The notes under the pieces were generated by a model. That model did not search any database. It had not been told where the DNA came from and saw nothing but the letters and a program-made list of their open reading frames with translations. Of a stretch of DNA of 64,000 nt, positions 45,054 to 53,018 are shown one piece after another. Position 1 is the first letter of the stretch. Every line of letters starts with the position of its first letter. A program made the translations under genes and the position numbers. Origin of the DNA: Lentisphaera profundi (GTDB lineage Bacteria > Verrucomicrobiota > Lentisphaeria > Lentisphaerales > Lentisphaeraceae); assembly GCF_028728065.1 (NCBI RefSeq), contig NZ_CP117811.1:2744342-2808341 (forward strand), in the 5' to 3' direction.

Positions 45054-45377
45054 CTACATACTCCATGTGATTTTGGTAAGAGGCATGAAATATGTGAACC
45101 CAATTACGGATAAATATAATATCTCTAAACTTGTTATTATTTCATAAATCAAATCTTTCTTTTTGTCGTCAAATTTAAAATGGGAAATAAGAGTAATAAT
45201 AGAAAATAATATTGGTAATATAAAACCATATTTTGTTCCAACTATCGTGATATCTGGAAGAGGCTCACCTTCTAAGACTTTACTCCAAAGGAATAACATT
45301 GTTCTTCCCGTACCAAATGTGCATATAGCAGCTATGAGACTTAGAATTGATAATGGTATGAGTTTTTTCGATTTCAT
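45054..45377 (-). CDS. Integral membrane protein of unknown function (cassette gene)
   Basis: This 107-residue protein has about three hydrophobic helices (residues 8-30, 48-67 and 82-103) with a charged HFKFDDKKKD loop between the second and third. No family is recognised. Confidence 0.55.
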   Translation of the reverse strand: MKSKKLIPLSILSLIAAICTFGTGRTMLFLWSKVLEGEPLPDITIVGTKYGFILPILFSIITLISHFKFDDKKKDLIYEIITSLEILYLSVIGFTYFMPLTKITWSM

Positions 45378-45390
45378 TTTTTTATTTGAC

Positions 45391-45452
45391 TAACGACCGA
45401 GATTAGTGAGATTTGAGCCTAGGCGAAAATCTTCACTGCAGCTCATGGTTCT
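45391..45452 (-). repeat. attC site, type I
   Basis: Loop GAGCCTAGGCGA, as at 43413. It closes gene-free cassette B. Confidence 0.9.
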
Positions 45453-45618
45453 GTTTCTTTTCATTTTTTTATTTCTATAAGATTATTGCTGAATTCGCAT
45501 AATTCTAAATTGAGGATTCGACTTTTGCTCTAGAATTTCTAGGTTCAGATAAGATTAAATGTGTGCATCTGCGATTCTTTGGACTCTCGTTTCTTACCCT
45601 ATAATTTATTATACAGAA
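45394..45618 (-). other. Gene-free cassette family, copy B (225 bp)
   Basis: A diverged relative of copy A with scattered substitutions and a shorter end after TTCTG. The hairpin arms have partly changed (GATTCGA and TAGAATT). No reading frame is shared with the other copies, which argues against a protein product. Confidence 0.7.
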
Positions 45619-45677
45619 CGACCGAGATTAGTGAGATTTGAGCCTAAGCGAAAATCTTCACTGCAGCTCATGGTTCT
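45616..45677 (-). repeat. attC site, type I
   Basis: Reference arms with R' CAGAAC and R'' GTTCTG. It closes gene-free cassette C, which directly follows copy B. Confidence 0.9.
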
Positions 45678-45849
45678 GTATTTGTTTCTTTTCATTTTTT
45701 CATTTCTATAAGACTATTGCTGACTTCGCATAATTCTAAATTGAGGATTCAACTTTTACTCTAGAATTTCTAGGTTCAGATAAGATTAAATGTGTGCATC
45801 CGCGATTTATTGGACTCTCGTTTCTTACCCTATAATTTATTCTACAGAA
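45619..45849 (-). other. Gene-free cassette family, copy C (231 bp)
   Basis: Adjacent to copy B and intermediate in sequence between A and B. It starts TTCTGTAG. The gene-free stretch from 45452 to 45928 is made of copies B and C plus their attC sites. Confidence 0.7.
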
Positions 45850-45908
45850 CGACCGAGATTAGTGAGATTTGAGCCTAAGCGAAAATCTTCACTGCCGCTC
45901 ATGGTTCT
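45847..45908 (-). repeat. attC site, type I
   Basis: Has GCCGCTC in place of GCAGCTC. It closes the acyl-carrier-like cassette. Confidence 0.88.
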
Positions 45909-45928
45909 GCTTTTTCTTTATTTGGGTT

Positions 45929-46189
45929 CTAATCGAAGTCTAAATCGTATATAAAATTCGATTCTAATTTTATTTCTTCTTCTTTAATACTGACAAATTT
46001 ATGAATCATGTTTTTTAGTTTTTTAAATACTGCATCATGAAATTCATCTGTCTGTTGAGGATGCTTTTTCTTTAAAATATAATCTACAACATCTTTAACA
46101 ATTCTGAATTTCTCCGCATCACCATCATCGATAATGATGTCAAATTCTTCTTCAACTTGGAGAATGAATTCTACGGAGTCTAATCCCAT
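45929..46189 (-). CDS. Acyl-carrier-like protein, apparently permuted or truncated
   Basis: The protein has 86 residues. It begins MGLDSVEFILQVEEEFDI, which is the DSxE phosphopantetheine site and helix II of an acyl carrier protein. After a linker (KKKHPQQTDEF) it continues with what looks like helix I of a carrier protein (AVFKKLKNMIHKFVSIKEEE) and stops after NFIYDLDFD, just where the next DSxE would come. The order is helix II-IV, then helix I. Either this is a circular permutation or a tandem carrier cut at both ends. Just upstream only a stub of attC remains, so a deletion is likely. Confidence 0.6.
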   Translation of the reverse strand: MGLDSVEFILQVEEEFDIIIDDGDAEKFRIVKDVVDYILKKKHPQQTDEFHDAVFKKLKNMIHKFVSIKEEEIKLESNFIYDLDFD

Positions 46190-46193
46190 TTTT

Positions 46194-46202
46194 TGGTTCT
46201 GC
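46194..46202 (-). repeat. attC remnant next to the carrier-protein gene
   Basis: Only GGTTCTGCC survives, the R'' box that matches the TTCTGC start of the 46213 cassette. The rest of the site and the start of the next cassette are missing, so the carrier gene is fused directly to this stub. Confidence 0.6.
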
Positions 46203-46212
46203 CTTTTCGTTT

Positions 46213-46479
46213 TTATATGCTTCTATGATTGTTATACCAAACATTTCTTAATTTTTGGTGAATATTCTGTGGTATACCGAGAAGTTTTAATTTCTTTTTA
46301 CTTTTGCAATAAAGTATGCATCCATATTTAACATTACTTGTTTGGATGACCTCTCTTAATTCTCTGAGAGTGTTATTTCCTGCTTTGCCTTTTTTCGTGT
46401 TTAATTTATTGTTTTCAATTTCAACAATCACGGTGGTGTATGAGATGAGAATTCTAAATTTGATGAGTAATTTATTCAT
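46213..46479 (-). CDS. Small basic protein of unknown function (cassette gene)
   Basis: This 88-residue, Lys/Arg-rich protein has a possible hydrophobic N-terminal strand (FRILISYTTVIVEI) and a C-terminal basic segment (CKSKKKLKLLGIPQNIHQKL). No family is recognised. Its downstream attC is only a stub. Confidence 0.45.
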   Translation of the reverse strand: MNKLLIKFRILISYTTVIVEIENNKLNTKKGKAGNNTLRELREVIQTSNVKYGCILYCKSKKKLKLLGIPQNIHQKLRNVWYNNHRSI

Positions 46480-46493
46480 ATTATGTTTATGCA

Positions 46494-46554
46494 GAACGAC
46501 CGAGATTAGTGAGATTTGAGCCTAAGCGAAAATCTTCACTGTGCTCATGATTAT
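46494..46554 (-). repeat. attC site, type I, degenerate on the R'' side
   Basis: Reads CACTGTGCTCATGATTATA, lacking three bases of GCAG and with GATTA in place of GGTTA. It closes the 46568 cassette. Confidence 0.8.
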
Positions 46555-46567
46555 ACCCTTCTTTGAT

Positions 46568-46906
46568 TTACATGTACGGTTTCTTAATAATGAAGATAAT
46601 GCTACCAATTATTGCAGAAATAGAAATAATAGAAGCATATACAATACAGATTTTTTTATGTGTTTCGGTTTTAATCTCGTTTAAGATAACTTTATTGAAT
46701 TGATAAAGTAAAAAGGAGATGATGACACTTGCTGTTAAACAAATAATTAATCTTTTTAATCCAATAATTATCCATCCTAATGTAGTTAATTCGAATGCGA
46801 GTGAATCATCTATCATCCATATACAAATTAGGTAGGCCATTAGAGTCAGATACCCTAAAAAGGCTAATTCAAATCCGTATAATATTGGAGCGATTGCTTT
46901 ATTCAT
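46568..46906 (-). CDS. Integral membrane protein of unknown function (cassette gene)
   Basis: This 112-residue protein has three predicted transmembrane helices (about 11-32, 43-65 and 86-106) and short charged loops. No family is recognised. Confidence 0.55.
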   Translation of the reverse strand: MNKAIAPILYGFELAFLGYLTLMAYLICIWMIDDSLAFELTTLGWIIIGLKRLIICLTASVIISFLLYQFNKVILNEIKTETHKKICIVYASIISISAIIGSIIFIIKKPYM

Positions 46907-46921
46907 ATTTTATATCTAGTA

Positions 46922-46974
46922 TAACGACGGAGATTTGAGCCTAAGCGAAAATATTCACTGCCGCTCATGGTAAT
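46922..46974 (-). repeat. attC site, shortened
   Basis: TAACGACGGAG runs directly into ATTTGAGCCTAAGCG; the TTAGTGAG part of one arm is missing. R'' is GGTAATAC. It is probably decayed. It closes the 46965 cassette. Confidence 0.75.
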
Positions 46975-47363
46975 ACTTTGTTTTTTTTGATTATGTCAGA
47001 TACGATTTCAAGAATTTGATTGGTTGAAATATCTTTGATTTCCATCTCTTTTTTTGTTTTATCGAATTCACCAAAAAACTGATTGTCGTCAATAGTTATT
47101 TCATATTCATTTTCTATTTCCATAATTACTTCAACCATATCAAGATCATCGGCACCATATGTTTTATTAAGAGGTGCATCTAGATCAAAATTGCCTGGTA
47201 AGCTTAGTTTTGTTTGAATGATAAATGCAATTTTTTTATCAAGTGAATGATTATTTTTATAGTTATTTAATGTGGTTTTCCCACTGTTTATTTTTGTGTT
47301 ATCACAGGAAATATAAAGAGAAATATTTATGATTAGTATGAATCTTATAAAGATGGTTTTCAT
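46965..47363 (-). CDS. Exported acyl-carrier-like lipoprotein lacking the pantetheine serine
   Basis: This 132-residue protein has an N-terminal lipoprotein-type signal ending LYISC (Cys near residue 20), then a carrier-protein domain (about 43-130). In place of the usual GADSLDxVE it reads GADDLDMVEVIMEIENEY, so the Ser that carries phosphopantetheine is Asp. It cannot be a normal acyl carrier. The TGA stop is supplied by the L box of the following attC, so the last residues are VLP. Confidence 0.6.
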   Translation of the reverse strand: MKTIFIRFILIINISLYISCDNTKINSGKTTLNNYKNNHSLDKKIAFIIQTKLSLPGNFDLDAPLNKTYGADDLDMVEVIMEIENEYEITIDDNQFFGEFDKTKKEMEIKDISTNQILEIVSDIIKKNKVLP

Positions 47364-47378
47364 TTTCTTATTCCTGTA

Positions 47379-47413
47379 GAATGACTGAGGTCTTTACTGT
47401 AGCTCATGATTAA
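47379..47413 (-). repeat. attC-like site, strongly eroded (35 bp)
   Basis: GAATGACTGAGGTCTTTACTG and TAGCTCATGATTAA keep parts of the L and R boxes but most of one arm is gone. It lies exactly where the attC of the 47410 gene is expected. Confidence 0.6.
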
Positions 47414-48120
47414 TATTTATTTTTCAAGTATAGTTTGCGACCATTGAAATCGCTCATAGACAATGTCTCACTGGATTGACATTGTGTACATATTGATTTG
47501 TAATAGGCTGGTTGTCTATAAAATAATTGATATATTTTATCTGATAACCATTTTTTATCTGCTCGTACACTAGTTGTTTCTCCTAGATGGCAACATGACT
47601 TACAAATAGATTGTCTAAAAAATGATTTAGGTAAATCTATATGAATTAATTGAATAAATTGTTCAGCAATTTTTTTGATATATTCTTCTTTATTATCAGT
47701 GGTTAGTTCAGAATTAAATATGCTGTGACCACAATCATCTAATAGCCATATATCTTCGCTCAGTTCACTCCAAATACTGAATATAGGTTCATAATCACTT
47801 TCCGTGAAAAATCTATCGAGTTGGTTGATGAGTGTTGCTGATGAAATTTCATTTCGTAACAACTCATTACATAATGATTCTGCACAATCAATTCTAAGTT
47901 CATCTGTGTCTTTTATAAATAAACCAAGATCATTAATGGAGCGTTCAAAATAAAATTTGACATCATAATTATCAGGATGTTTATCTAATCCAAGACTTGC
48001 TAATATTGCAATATTTTCTGATTGCTCTCCATCTGATAATAAGGATTCTGCCCAATCAGTATAATCCTTGGAGTGGACTAAGCCTGTAGCAATGTTTTGT
48101 GTGAGTTTTTCAAATGTCAT
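47410..48120 (-). CDS. Protein with paired CxxC motifs, unknown function (cassette gene)
   Basis: The protein has 236 residues. The first two-thirds is helical, and the C-terminal part has CKSCCHLGET and CTQCQSSE, a likely zinc-binding knuckle. No signal or membrane segment is visible. It is among the longer cassette genes here. The stop lies in the eroded attC. Confidence 0.6.
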   Translation of the reverse strand: MTFEKLTQNIATGLVHSKDYTDWAESLLSDGEQSENIAILASLGLDKHPDNYDVKFYFERSINDLGLFIKDTDELRIDCAESLCNELLRNEISSATLINQLDRFFTESDYEPIFSIWSELSEDIWLLDDCGHSIFNSELTTDNKEEYIKKIAEQFIQLIHIDLPKSFFRQSICKSCCHLGETTSVRADKKWLSDKIYQLFYRQPAYYKSICTQCQSSETLSMSDFNGRKLYLKNKY

Positions 48121-48132
48121 TTTTTATTCTGT

Positions 48133-48185
48133 ATAACGACCGAGATTTGAGCCTTAGAGAAAGGCTTAACTGCATCTCATGGTTA
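48133..48185 (-). repeat. attC site, shortened
   Basis: TAACGACCGAGATTTGAGCC, then TTAGAGAAAGGCTTAACTGCATCTCATGGTTAG. One arm is short as at 46922, and the other has changed to AAAGGCTTAACT. It closes the 48183 cassette. Confidence 0.75.
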
Positions 48186-48761
48186 GATGTCGTCTTTTTT
48201 ATCGATTATAAGAGTTGTTGTTGATGTGATCATTATCAATGTTACAAGACAAGAACCTGCAAGAATATAGTCACTGACATCACTATTTCGATCTACGAGA
48301 AACTGGGAAGATAAAGCACCTATAAAAAATACTGAAAAACCACCAAATAATATAACGAAAAATAATTTACGTTTTTTAGGATCGATCTGTTTTTCACTAT
48401 TGTGTTGATCTTGGTTAATTTCAAGATTTGAATTTTTATAGAGTTTTATAATCAAATCATTCTTTTTTAGATCATCATAATCACCATTTTCAGAAAGGTG
48501 TAAAATGAGAATTATCATTGGTGTGATTATAAACAATGCTAGAACTAAACCCATAATGAAAAATTCATTTACAAATAATTCATTAAATTCGATTTCGTTT
48601 TTACTCTTGAATTTATATAATCCAAAGAGACCCAGTAAAGGAAATGTGATTAGTATAAAAACACCTGTTAAGTTCCTAATTAAACGCTGTCTTTTTAACG
48701 GTTGTTTACTAGAATTCTTAATGAGGTTTTCTATAAATTTAATGTCTTTTTCTTCATTCAT
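48183..48761 (-). CDS. Integral membrane protein of unknown function (cassette gene)
   Basis: The protein has 192 residues with four predicted helices in two pairs (about 29-49, 65-86, 133-152 and 163-185) separated by a charged loop (residues 88-130). No family is recognised. The stop is in the R'' box of its attC. Confidence 0.6.
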   Translation of the reverse strand: MNEEKDIKFIENLIKNSSKQPLKRQRLIRNLTGVFILITFPLLGLFGLYKFKSKNEIEFNELFVNEFFIMGLVLALFIITPMIILILHLSENGDYDDLKKNDLIIKLYKNSNLEINQDQHNSEKQIDPKKRKLFFVILFGGFSVFFIGALSSQFLVDRNSDVSDYILAGSCLVTLIMITSTTTLIIDKKDDI

Positions 48762-48775
48762 TATATTTTTTCATC

Positions 48776-48836
48776 TAACGACCGAGCTTAGTGAGGTTTG
48801 AGCCTAAGCGAAAACCTTCACTGCCTCTCATGGTTA
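48776..48836 (-). repeat. attC site, type I variant
   Basis: GAGCTTAGTGAGGTTTGAGCC and GAAAACCTTCACTGCCTCTCATGG: the arms carry paired changes (GAGGTTT with AAACCTT in place of GAGATTT with AAATCTT), so pairing is kept. It closes the 48834 cassette. Confidence 0.88.
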
Positions 48837-49391
48837 TGCTTTTGTTTGTTCGCATATATAGGATAACTTTTTTCGTGCTTTCTTCCATATGTCTGAGTTC
48901 CAATCACTTTTTTTAAGGTTGGAAATATAAATCTCAAACTCTTTTTCAATAGCTTTGAAAAATAAAGAAGCATCTATTGTTTTACTTTCTGAATGATAAA
49001 GCTGCTTCTCCTGTCGAGTAATATGCCACCCTCCAGTTGTTTCTGCTTGGTGTAAAAGTCCACAACGAATATGCGTGTAAAAATCATCGGGGATATTTTT
49101 TAAATTATCTAGGTGTATTGAATCATCAAAAAATAATTGGAATGATTTTTTACTTTGGTTTTTGGAATTCTTCCAGCCTTGTTTAAAAGTTTCAAGAGAT
49201 TCTATCATAAGGCATGCTATTGCTAACATGCTAAAACCATGTTTATTTTTATTGTCTTTAAATGGGTTTATATACCTTTCGTAGAATCTTTCATAAATAA
49301 AATCTGATATTTTCAAGGTATCTTTATTTGATTCGTAAGTTCGATATTTTTCAACTGAAACAGTAGATGATATTTTTGATTTATTGGGCAT
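48834..49391 (-). CDS. HEPN-like protein of unknown function (cassette gene)
   Basis: This all-helical protein has 185 residues. The start at 49391 is chosen because the longer open frame simply reads back through the attC. Around residue 120 it has FYTHIRCGLLHQAET, which fits the RX4-6H signature of HEPN ribonucleases. The preceding helix IACLMIESLETFKQGW is typical of the HEPN bundle. HEPN proteins often act in toxin-antitoxin, phage defence or RNA processing. No adjacent nucleotidyltransferase is seen. Assignment is tentative. Confidence 0.55.
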   Translation of the reverse strand: MPNKSKISSTVSVEKYRTYESNKDTLKISDFIYERFYERYINPFKDNKNKHGFSMLAIACLMIESLETFKQGWKNSKNQSKKSFQLFFDDSIHLDNLKNIPDDFYTHIRCGLLHQAETTGGWHITRQEKQLYHSESKTIDASLFFKAIEKEFEIYISNLKKSDWNSDIWKKARKKLSYICEQTKA

Positions 49392-49404
49392 TTTTATTCC
49401 TGCA

Positions 49405-49464
49405 TAACGACCGAGATTAGGGATTTCGAGCGAAGCGAAGAAATTCCTCTGCAGCTCATGGTTA
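49405..49464 (-). repeat. attC site, type II
   Basis: Reference type II body with R'' GTTATA. It closes the cassette with the IS30-split lipoprotein gene. Confidence 0.9.
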
Positions 49465-49994
49465 TATTTGGTTTTATTTAAGATCGTTGATATACATACT
49501 TTGTAGTAGTTAATGAAAAGCATCTTCACTTACAAAAAATATTACAATTGGAAATGTAATAACATCAATAATTATCGCCGGAACTTTAAGTGTATTACGA
49601 ACCCATTTTGTTGATGATGATGTATTGTCTTTTATATCTTTTTCAAAAATCAGAGTACATGTTTCACCATTTATAGTATGTGTAAATCGTGTAAACCTTG
49701 GTTCTATATCAAGTGTTGAATTCGGTGTGATGGTATTTGTTATATCTATATTTTTAATGTCACTAACCTTAAGAGTATTTAGGTCAATTATTATCGAAGG
49801 GGATTTAAAGTTTTGATGTGAATAATATATTTTATTCTTTTCAACTTTAGTCGCCATATCCTTTTTGTATTTAGTCACCATTTGTGTTATTTCGTTTAAT
49901 GGTAAACTATAGTTAATCGTTCTAGGGGTATTTATGATTTCATCATCAATTGGAAGCTGATTTTCTTTAGAAGTTGTATTGATAATTAAAGATT

Positions 49995-51118
49995 CCTGAA
50001 TTCAAGTAGTAAGTGCAACACCTACTGATTTTCTTAAGTTAATTCCAGTTAAATTTTCAAAAACTTCATATGGCGTCTTAAATTTCAGACATTTTCGAGG
50101 TCTACTATTAAGTTTATCAACCGCAATAATGACTTCATTTTCACTGATACCATCAAGCGCCATAGACTTAGGAAAGTATTGCCGTAACAATCCATTAGCA
50201 TTCTCGTTTTGGCCTCGTTCCCATGAGTGATATGGTTTAGCAAAATAACTATTACATTCCAATTCCTTGGAGATAGTCTCATGCTGAGTAAATTCTTTTC
50301 CATTATCAAATGTAAGAGTATGAACCAAATCTTTGATCGGTGTTAGCAAAGAGATTATTGCATCTTTCACAAGCGTGGCTTTCTTATGAGACACAGGCAA
50401 TGCTAGACGCAGTTTTGATTTTCGATCATCCATAGTTACAATGGCTCCTTTATGAGCTTTTCCTATAATAGTATCCATCTCCCAGTCGCCTACACGCTCT
50501 CGCTTATTAGCTGCCTCAGGTCGTTCGTCTATATCCACACGATTGGGAATCCCATTACGACTATGCTGGTTGCCATAACGTTTGCGATAAGTTTTATTCT
50601 GATGACGTAGAAGCTTATATAGCTCACCTCCTGATTCTTTATCTCTAAGAATATATTGATAAACTGTTTCATGATGAAGTAAGATGGATTGGTCATCTTT
50701 TAGTCGACCTACAATTTGTTCGGGGCTCCAATCCTTGAGTAAATGCTCATCTATATAGTCCTTAACTTCTTCAGTTAGTTTAATAGCCTTTGGTTTCACT
50801 TTGTGTCTTTCTTGAGCAAAGTCATTGGCTTGCTTGTTTCGATAACCACGGAGACCTTTATTACGTTTAAGTTCTCGTGAAAGTGTGCTTGTACTACGAT
50901 TTAAGTTTTTTGCTATTTTAGTGATCGATGTGCCTGCCTTTAATTCAATTTCAAGGTAGTGTCTTTCTTCAAGACTCAGATGTTCATATGTCATTTCTGA
51001 CTCCTCTGTTTTAGGTTTGGTCGCTTATAGCAGAGTACATCTGAGTCTTGTTATTCTCAATAGATGTTTATGCTATAAGCAATTAACAGAAGTGTTGCAC
51101 TTATTATACGAATGCAGG
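49995..51118 (-). mobile_element. IS30-family element, copy 1 (1,124 bp)
   Basis: Terminal inverted repeats CCTGAATTCAAGTAGTAAGTG and CCTGCATTCGTATAATAAGTG (outer and inner ends, each shown as 21 or fewer bases of a longer match) enclose one transposase gene. A 3-bp duplication ATT flanks it. The same element is present in opposite orientation at 51713-52836. Confidence 0.92.
50002..50994 (-). CDS. IS30-family transposase, copy 1
   Basis: The protein has 330 residues. An N-terminal HTH (YLEIELKAGTSITKIAKNLN, then STSTLSRELKRN) is followed by a DDE domain with Asp in GDWEMDTIIGK, Asp in LTFDNGKEF and Glu in WERGQNENANGLLRQYFPK, the IS30 signature. It is identical to the other copy and full length, so probably functional. 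Confidence 0.95.
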   Translation of the reverse strand: MTYEHLSLEERHYLEIELKAGTSITKIAKNLNRSTSTLSRELKRNKGLRGYRNKQANDFAQERHKVKPKAIKLTEEVKDYIDEHLLKDWSPEQIVGRLKDDQSILLHHETVYQYILRDKESGGELYKLLRHQNKTYRKRYGNQHSRNGIPNRVDIDERPEAANKRERVGDWEMDTIIGKAHKGAIVTMDDRKSKLRLALPVSHKKATLVKDAIISLLTPIKDLVHTLTFDNGKEFTQHETISKELECNSYFAKPYHSWERGQNENANGLLRQYFPKSMALDGISENEVIIAVDKLNSRPRKCLKFKTPYEVFENLTGINLRKSVGVALTT

Positions 51119-51270
51119 ATTGATCATTTTTTACATATATTTCATTAGGGACCGTTTCGGTCCATTTACGTCCACCAATGCTGTCAACATAACGGGTAGC
51201 GATGCATCCATTTAATAGAAACAATAGTAATACTAGAATTATTTTCATGATTGCTCAATTTTTTTTAATA

Positions 51271-51355
51271 TAACGCTGAGGATGAGCTGTGACCAACGAT
51301 CAGAGAGGACTGATGAGTTTAGCGTAGCTAAACCATCAGTTCGATCCGTTGGTTA
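51271..51355 (-). repeat. attC site, long divergent type V (85 bp)
   Basis: TAACGCTGAGGATGAGC and CCGTTGGTTAGGC bound a longer body with its own inverted repeat (ACTGATGAGTTTAGC, GCTAAACCATCAGT). It is unlike all other sites here. It closes the cassette of the second IS30-split gene. Confidence 0.85.
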
Positions 51356-51712
51356 GGCATGATTTCCTTCTTCTGGTATGTGTAGAGTTGATATACCTTC
51401 ATATGCTCCCACATATAAAATGTTATTGCCTTTTATTAACCACTCCATTCCATGTTCATCTTCCCAAGAGCAGTTTAATTCTAATGATAAAACTATGTCT
51501 CCATCTAATGGTTTTTCGTTGATAATTAATAGGCTAGGAGAGATGTTGTTTTTTACATTAGATTTAGTGATAATTTCTTCATCATCTAAATCTATTCCTA
51601 GATCTGCCCAATACTCCTGACATTCTTGTGAATATTTTATAGATGATTCAAATAAATTATCGATTAATGATTCAGGTAAATTATTAAATCTATTTATACA
51701 CTTTTCTACATA

Positions 51713-52836
51713 CCTGCATTCGTATAATAAGTGCAACACTTCTGTTAATTGCTTATAGCATAAACATCTATTGAGAATAACAAGACTCAGATGTACTCTG
51801 CTATAAGCGACCAAACCTAAAACAGAGGAGTCAGAAATGACATATGAACATCTGAGTCTTGAAGAAAGACACTACCTTGAAATTGAATTAAAGGCAGGCA
51901 CATCGATCACTAAAATAGCAAAAAACTTAAATCGTAGTACAAGCACACTTTCACGAGAACTTAAACGTAATAAAGGTCTCCGTGGTTATCGAAACAAGCA
52001 AGCCAATGACTTTGCTCAAGAAAGACACAAAGTGAAACCAAAGGCTATTAAACTAACTGAAGAAGTTAAGGACTATATAGATGAGCATTTACTCAAGGAT
52101 TGGAGCCCCGAACAAATTGTAGGTCGACTAAAAGATGACCAATCCATCTTACTTCATCATGAAACAGTTTATCAATATATTCTTAGAGATAAAGAATCAG
52201 GAGGTGAGCTATATAAGCTTCTACGTCATCAGAATAAAACTTATCGCAAACGTTATGGCAACCAGCATAGTCGTAATGGGATTCCCAATCGTGTGGATAT
52301 AGACGAACGACCTGAGGCAGCTAATAAGCGAGAGCGTGTAGGCGACTGGGAGATGGATACTATTATAGGAAAAGCTCATAAAGGAGCCATTGTAACTATG
52401 GATGATCGAAAATCAAAACTGCGTCTAGCATTGCCTGTGTCTCATAAGAAAGCCACGCTTGTGAAAGATGCAATAATCTCTTTGCTAACACCGATCAAAG
52501 ATTTGGTTCATACTCTTACATTTGATAATGGAAAAGAATTTACTCAGCATGAGACTATCTCCAAGGAATTGGAATGTAATAGTTATTTTGCTAAACCATA
52601 TCACTCATGGGAACGAGGCCAAAACGAGAATGCTAATGGATTGTTACGGCAATACTTTCCTAAGTCTATGGCGCTTGATGGTATCAGTGAAAATGAAGTC
52701 ATTATTGCGGTTGATAAACTTAATAGTAGACCTCGAAAATGTCTGAAATTTAAGACGCCATATGAAGTTTTTGAAAATTTAACTGGAATTAACTTAAGAA
52801 AATCAGTAGGTGTTGCACTTACTACTTGAATTCAGG
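51713..52836 (+). mobile_element. IS30-family element, copy 2 (1,124 bp)
   Basis: Same ends and length as copy 1 but in reverse orientation. It is flanked by its own 3-bp duplication ATA, so it inserted separately. Together the two look like a composite transposon, but the target duplications show two independent events. Confidence 0.92.
51837..52829 (+). CDS. IS30-family transposase, copy 2
   Basis: Identical in protein sequence to copy 1 (330 residues, HTH plus DDE). The identity suggests very recent transposition within this array. Confidence 0.95.
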   Translation: MTYEHLSLEERHYLEIELKAGTSITKIAKNLNRSTSTLSRELKRNKGLRGYRNKQANDFAQERHKVKPKAIKLTEEVKDYIDEHLLKDWSPEQIVGRLKDDQSILLHHETVYQYILRDKESGGELYKLLRHQNKTYRKRYGNQHSRNGIPNRVDIDERPEAANKRERVGDWEMDTIIGKAHKGAIVTMDDRKSKLRLALPVSHKKATLVKDAIISLLTPIKDLVHTLTFDNGKEFTQHETISKELECNSYFAKPYHSWERGQNENANGLLRQYFPKSMALDGISENEVIIAVDKLNSRPRKCLKFKTPYEVFENLTGINLRKSVGVALTT

Positions 52837-52957
52837 ATATTTTAAATCAGGTAAACCATCTGATATGAAATCCATTTCTTTATCAAATAGTGATGAATGA
52901 AATCTACCTGATATTTCATCGTCTGTTTGTTTCTTAATTTTCATATTTCTTTCTGCC

Positions 52958-53018
52958 TAACGACTAAGCTGAGGGAGATTTGAGCCTTAGCGAAAATCTT
53001 CCTTCCAGCTTCTGGTTC
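52958..53018 (-). repeat. attC site, type III
   Basis: TAACGACTAAGCTGAGG and CCTTCCAGCTTCTGGTTCTG. It closes gene-free cassette E. Confidence 0.88.

Larger units (their letters stand above)
49510..51248 (-). pseudogene. Lipoprotein gene split by IS30 (two parts)
   Basis: The 5' part (51119-51248) encodes MKIILVLLLFLLNGC, a lipoprotein signal, then about 28 residues to KNDQS. The 3' part (49510-49994) is a continuous open frame. Removing the element at 49995-51118 and one copy of the 3-bp duplication ATT joins them in frame at KNDQSLIINTTSKEN. That gives 203 residues with a hydrophobic C-terminal stretch (VPAIIIDVITFPIVIFFV). The original product was probably an envelope lipoprotein of unknown function. 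Confidence 0.85.
51353..52944 (-). pseudogene. Cytoplasmic cassette gene split by IS30 (two parts)
   Basis: The 5' part (52837-52944) encodes MKIKKQTDDEISGRFHSS and on to DLKY. The 3' part (51353-51712) continues VEKCINRFNNLPESLIDNLF and ends HIPEEGNHA. Removing the element at 51713-52836 and one ATA duplication restores a 154-residue frame. The longer open frame seen today starts inside the IS and is not native. The product resembles immunity-type or DUF6985-like small proteins only loosely (ELNCSWEDEHGMEW). Confidence 0.85.

Noticed and set aside
49995..52836. A composite transposon made of two IS30 copies
   Set aside because: Each copy has its own 3-bp target duplication, and each interrupts a gene whose two halves rejoin in frame.
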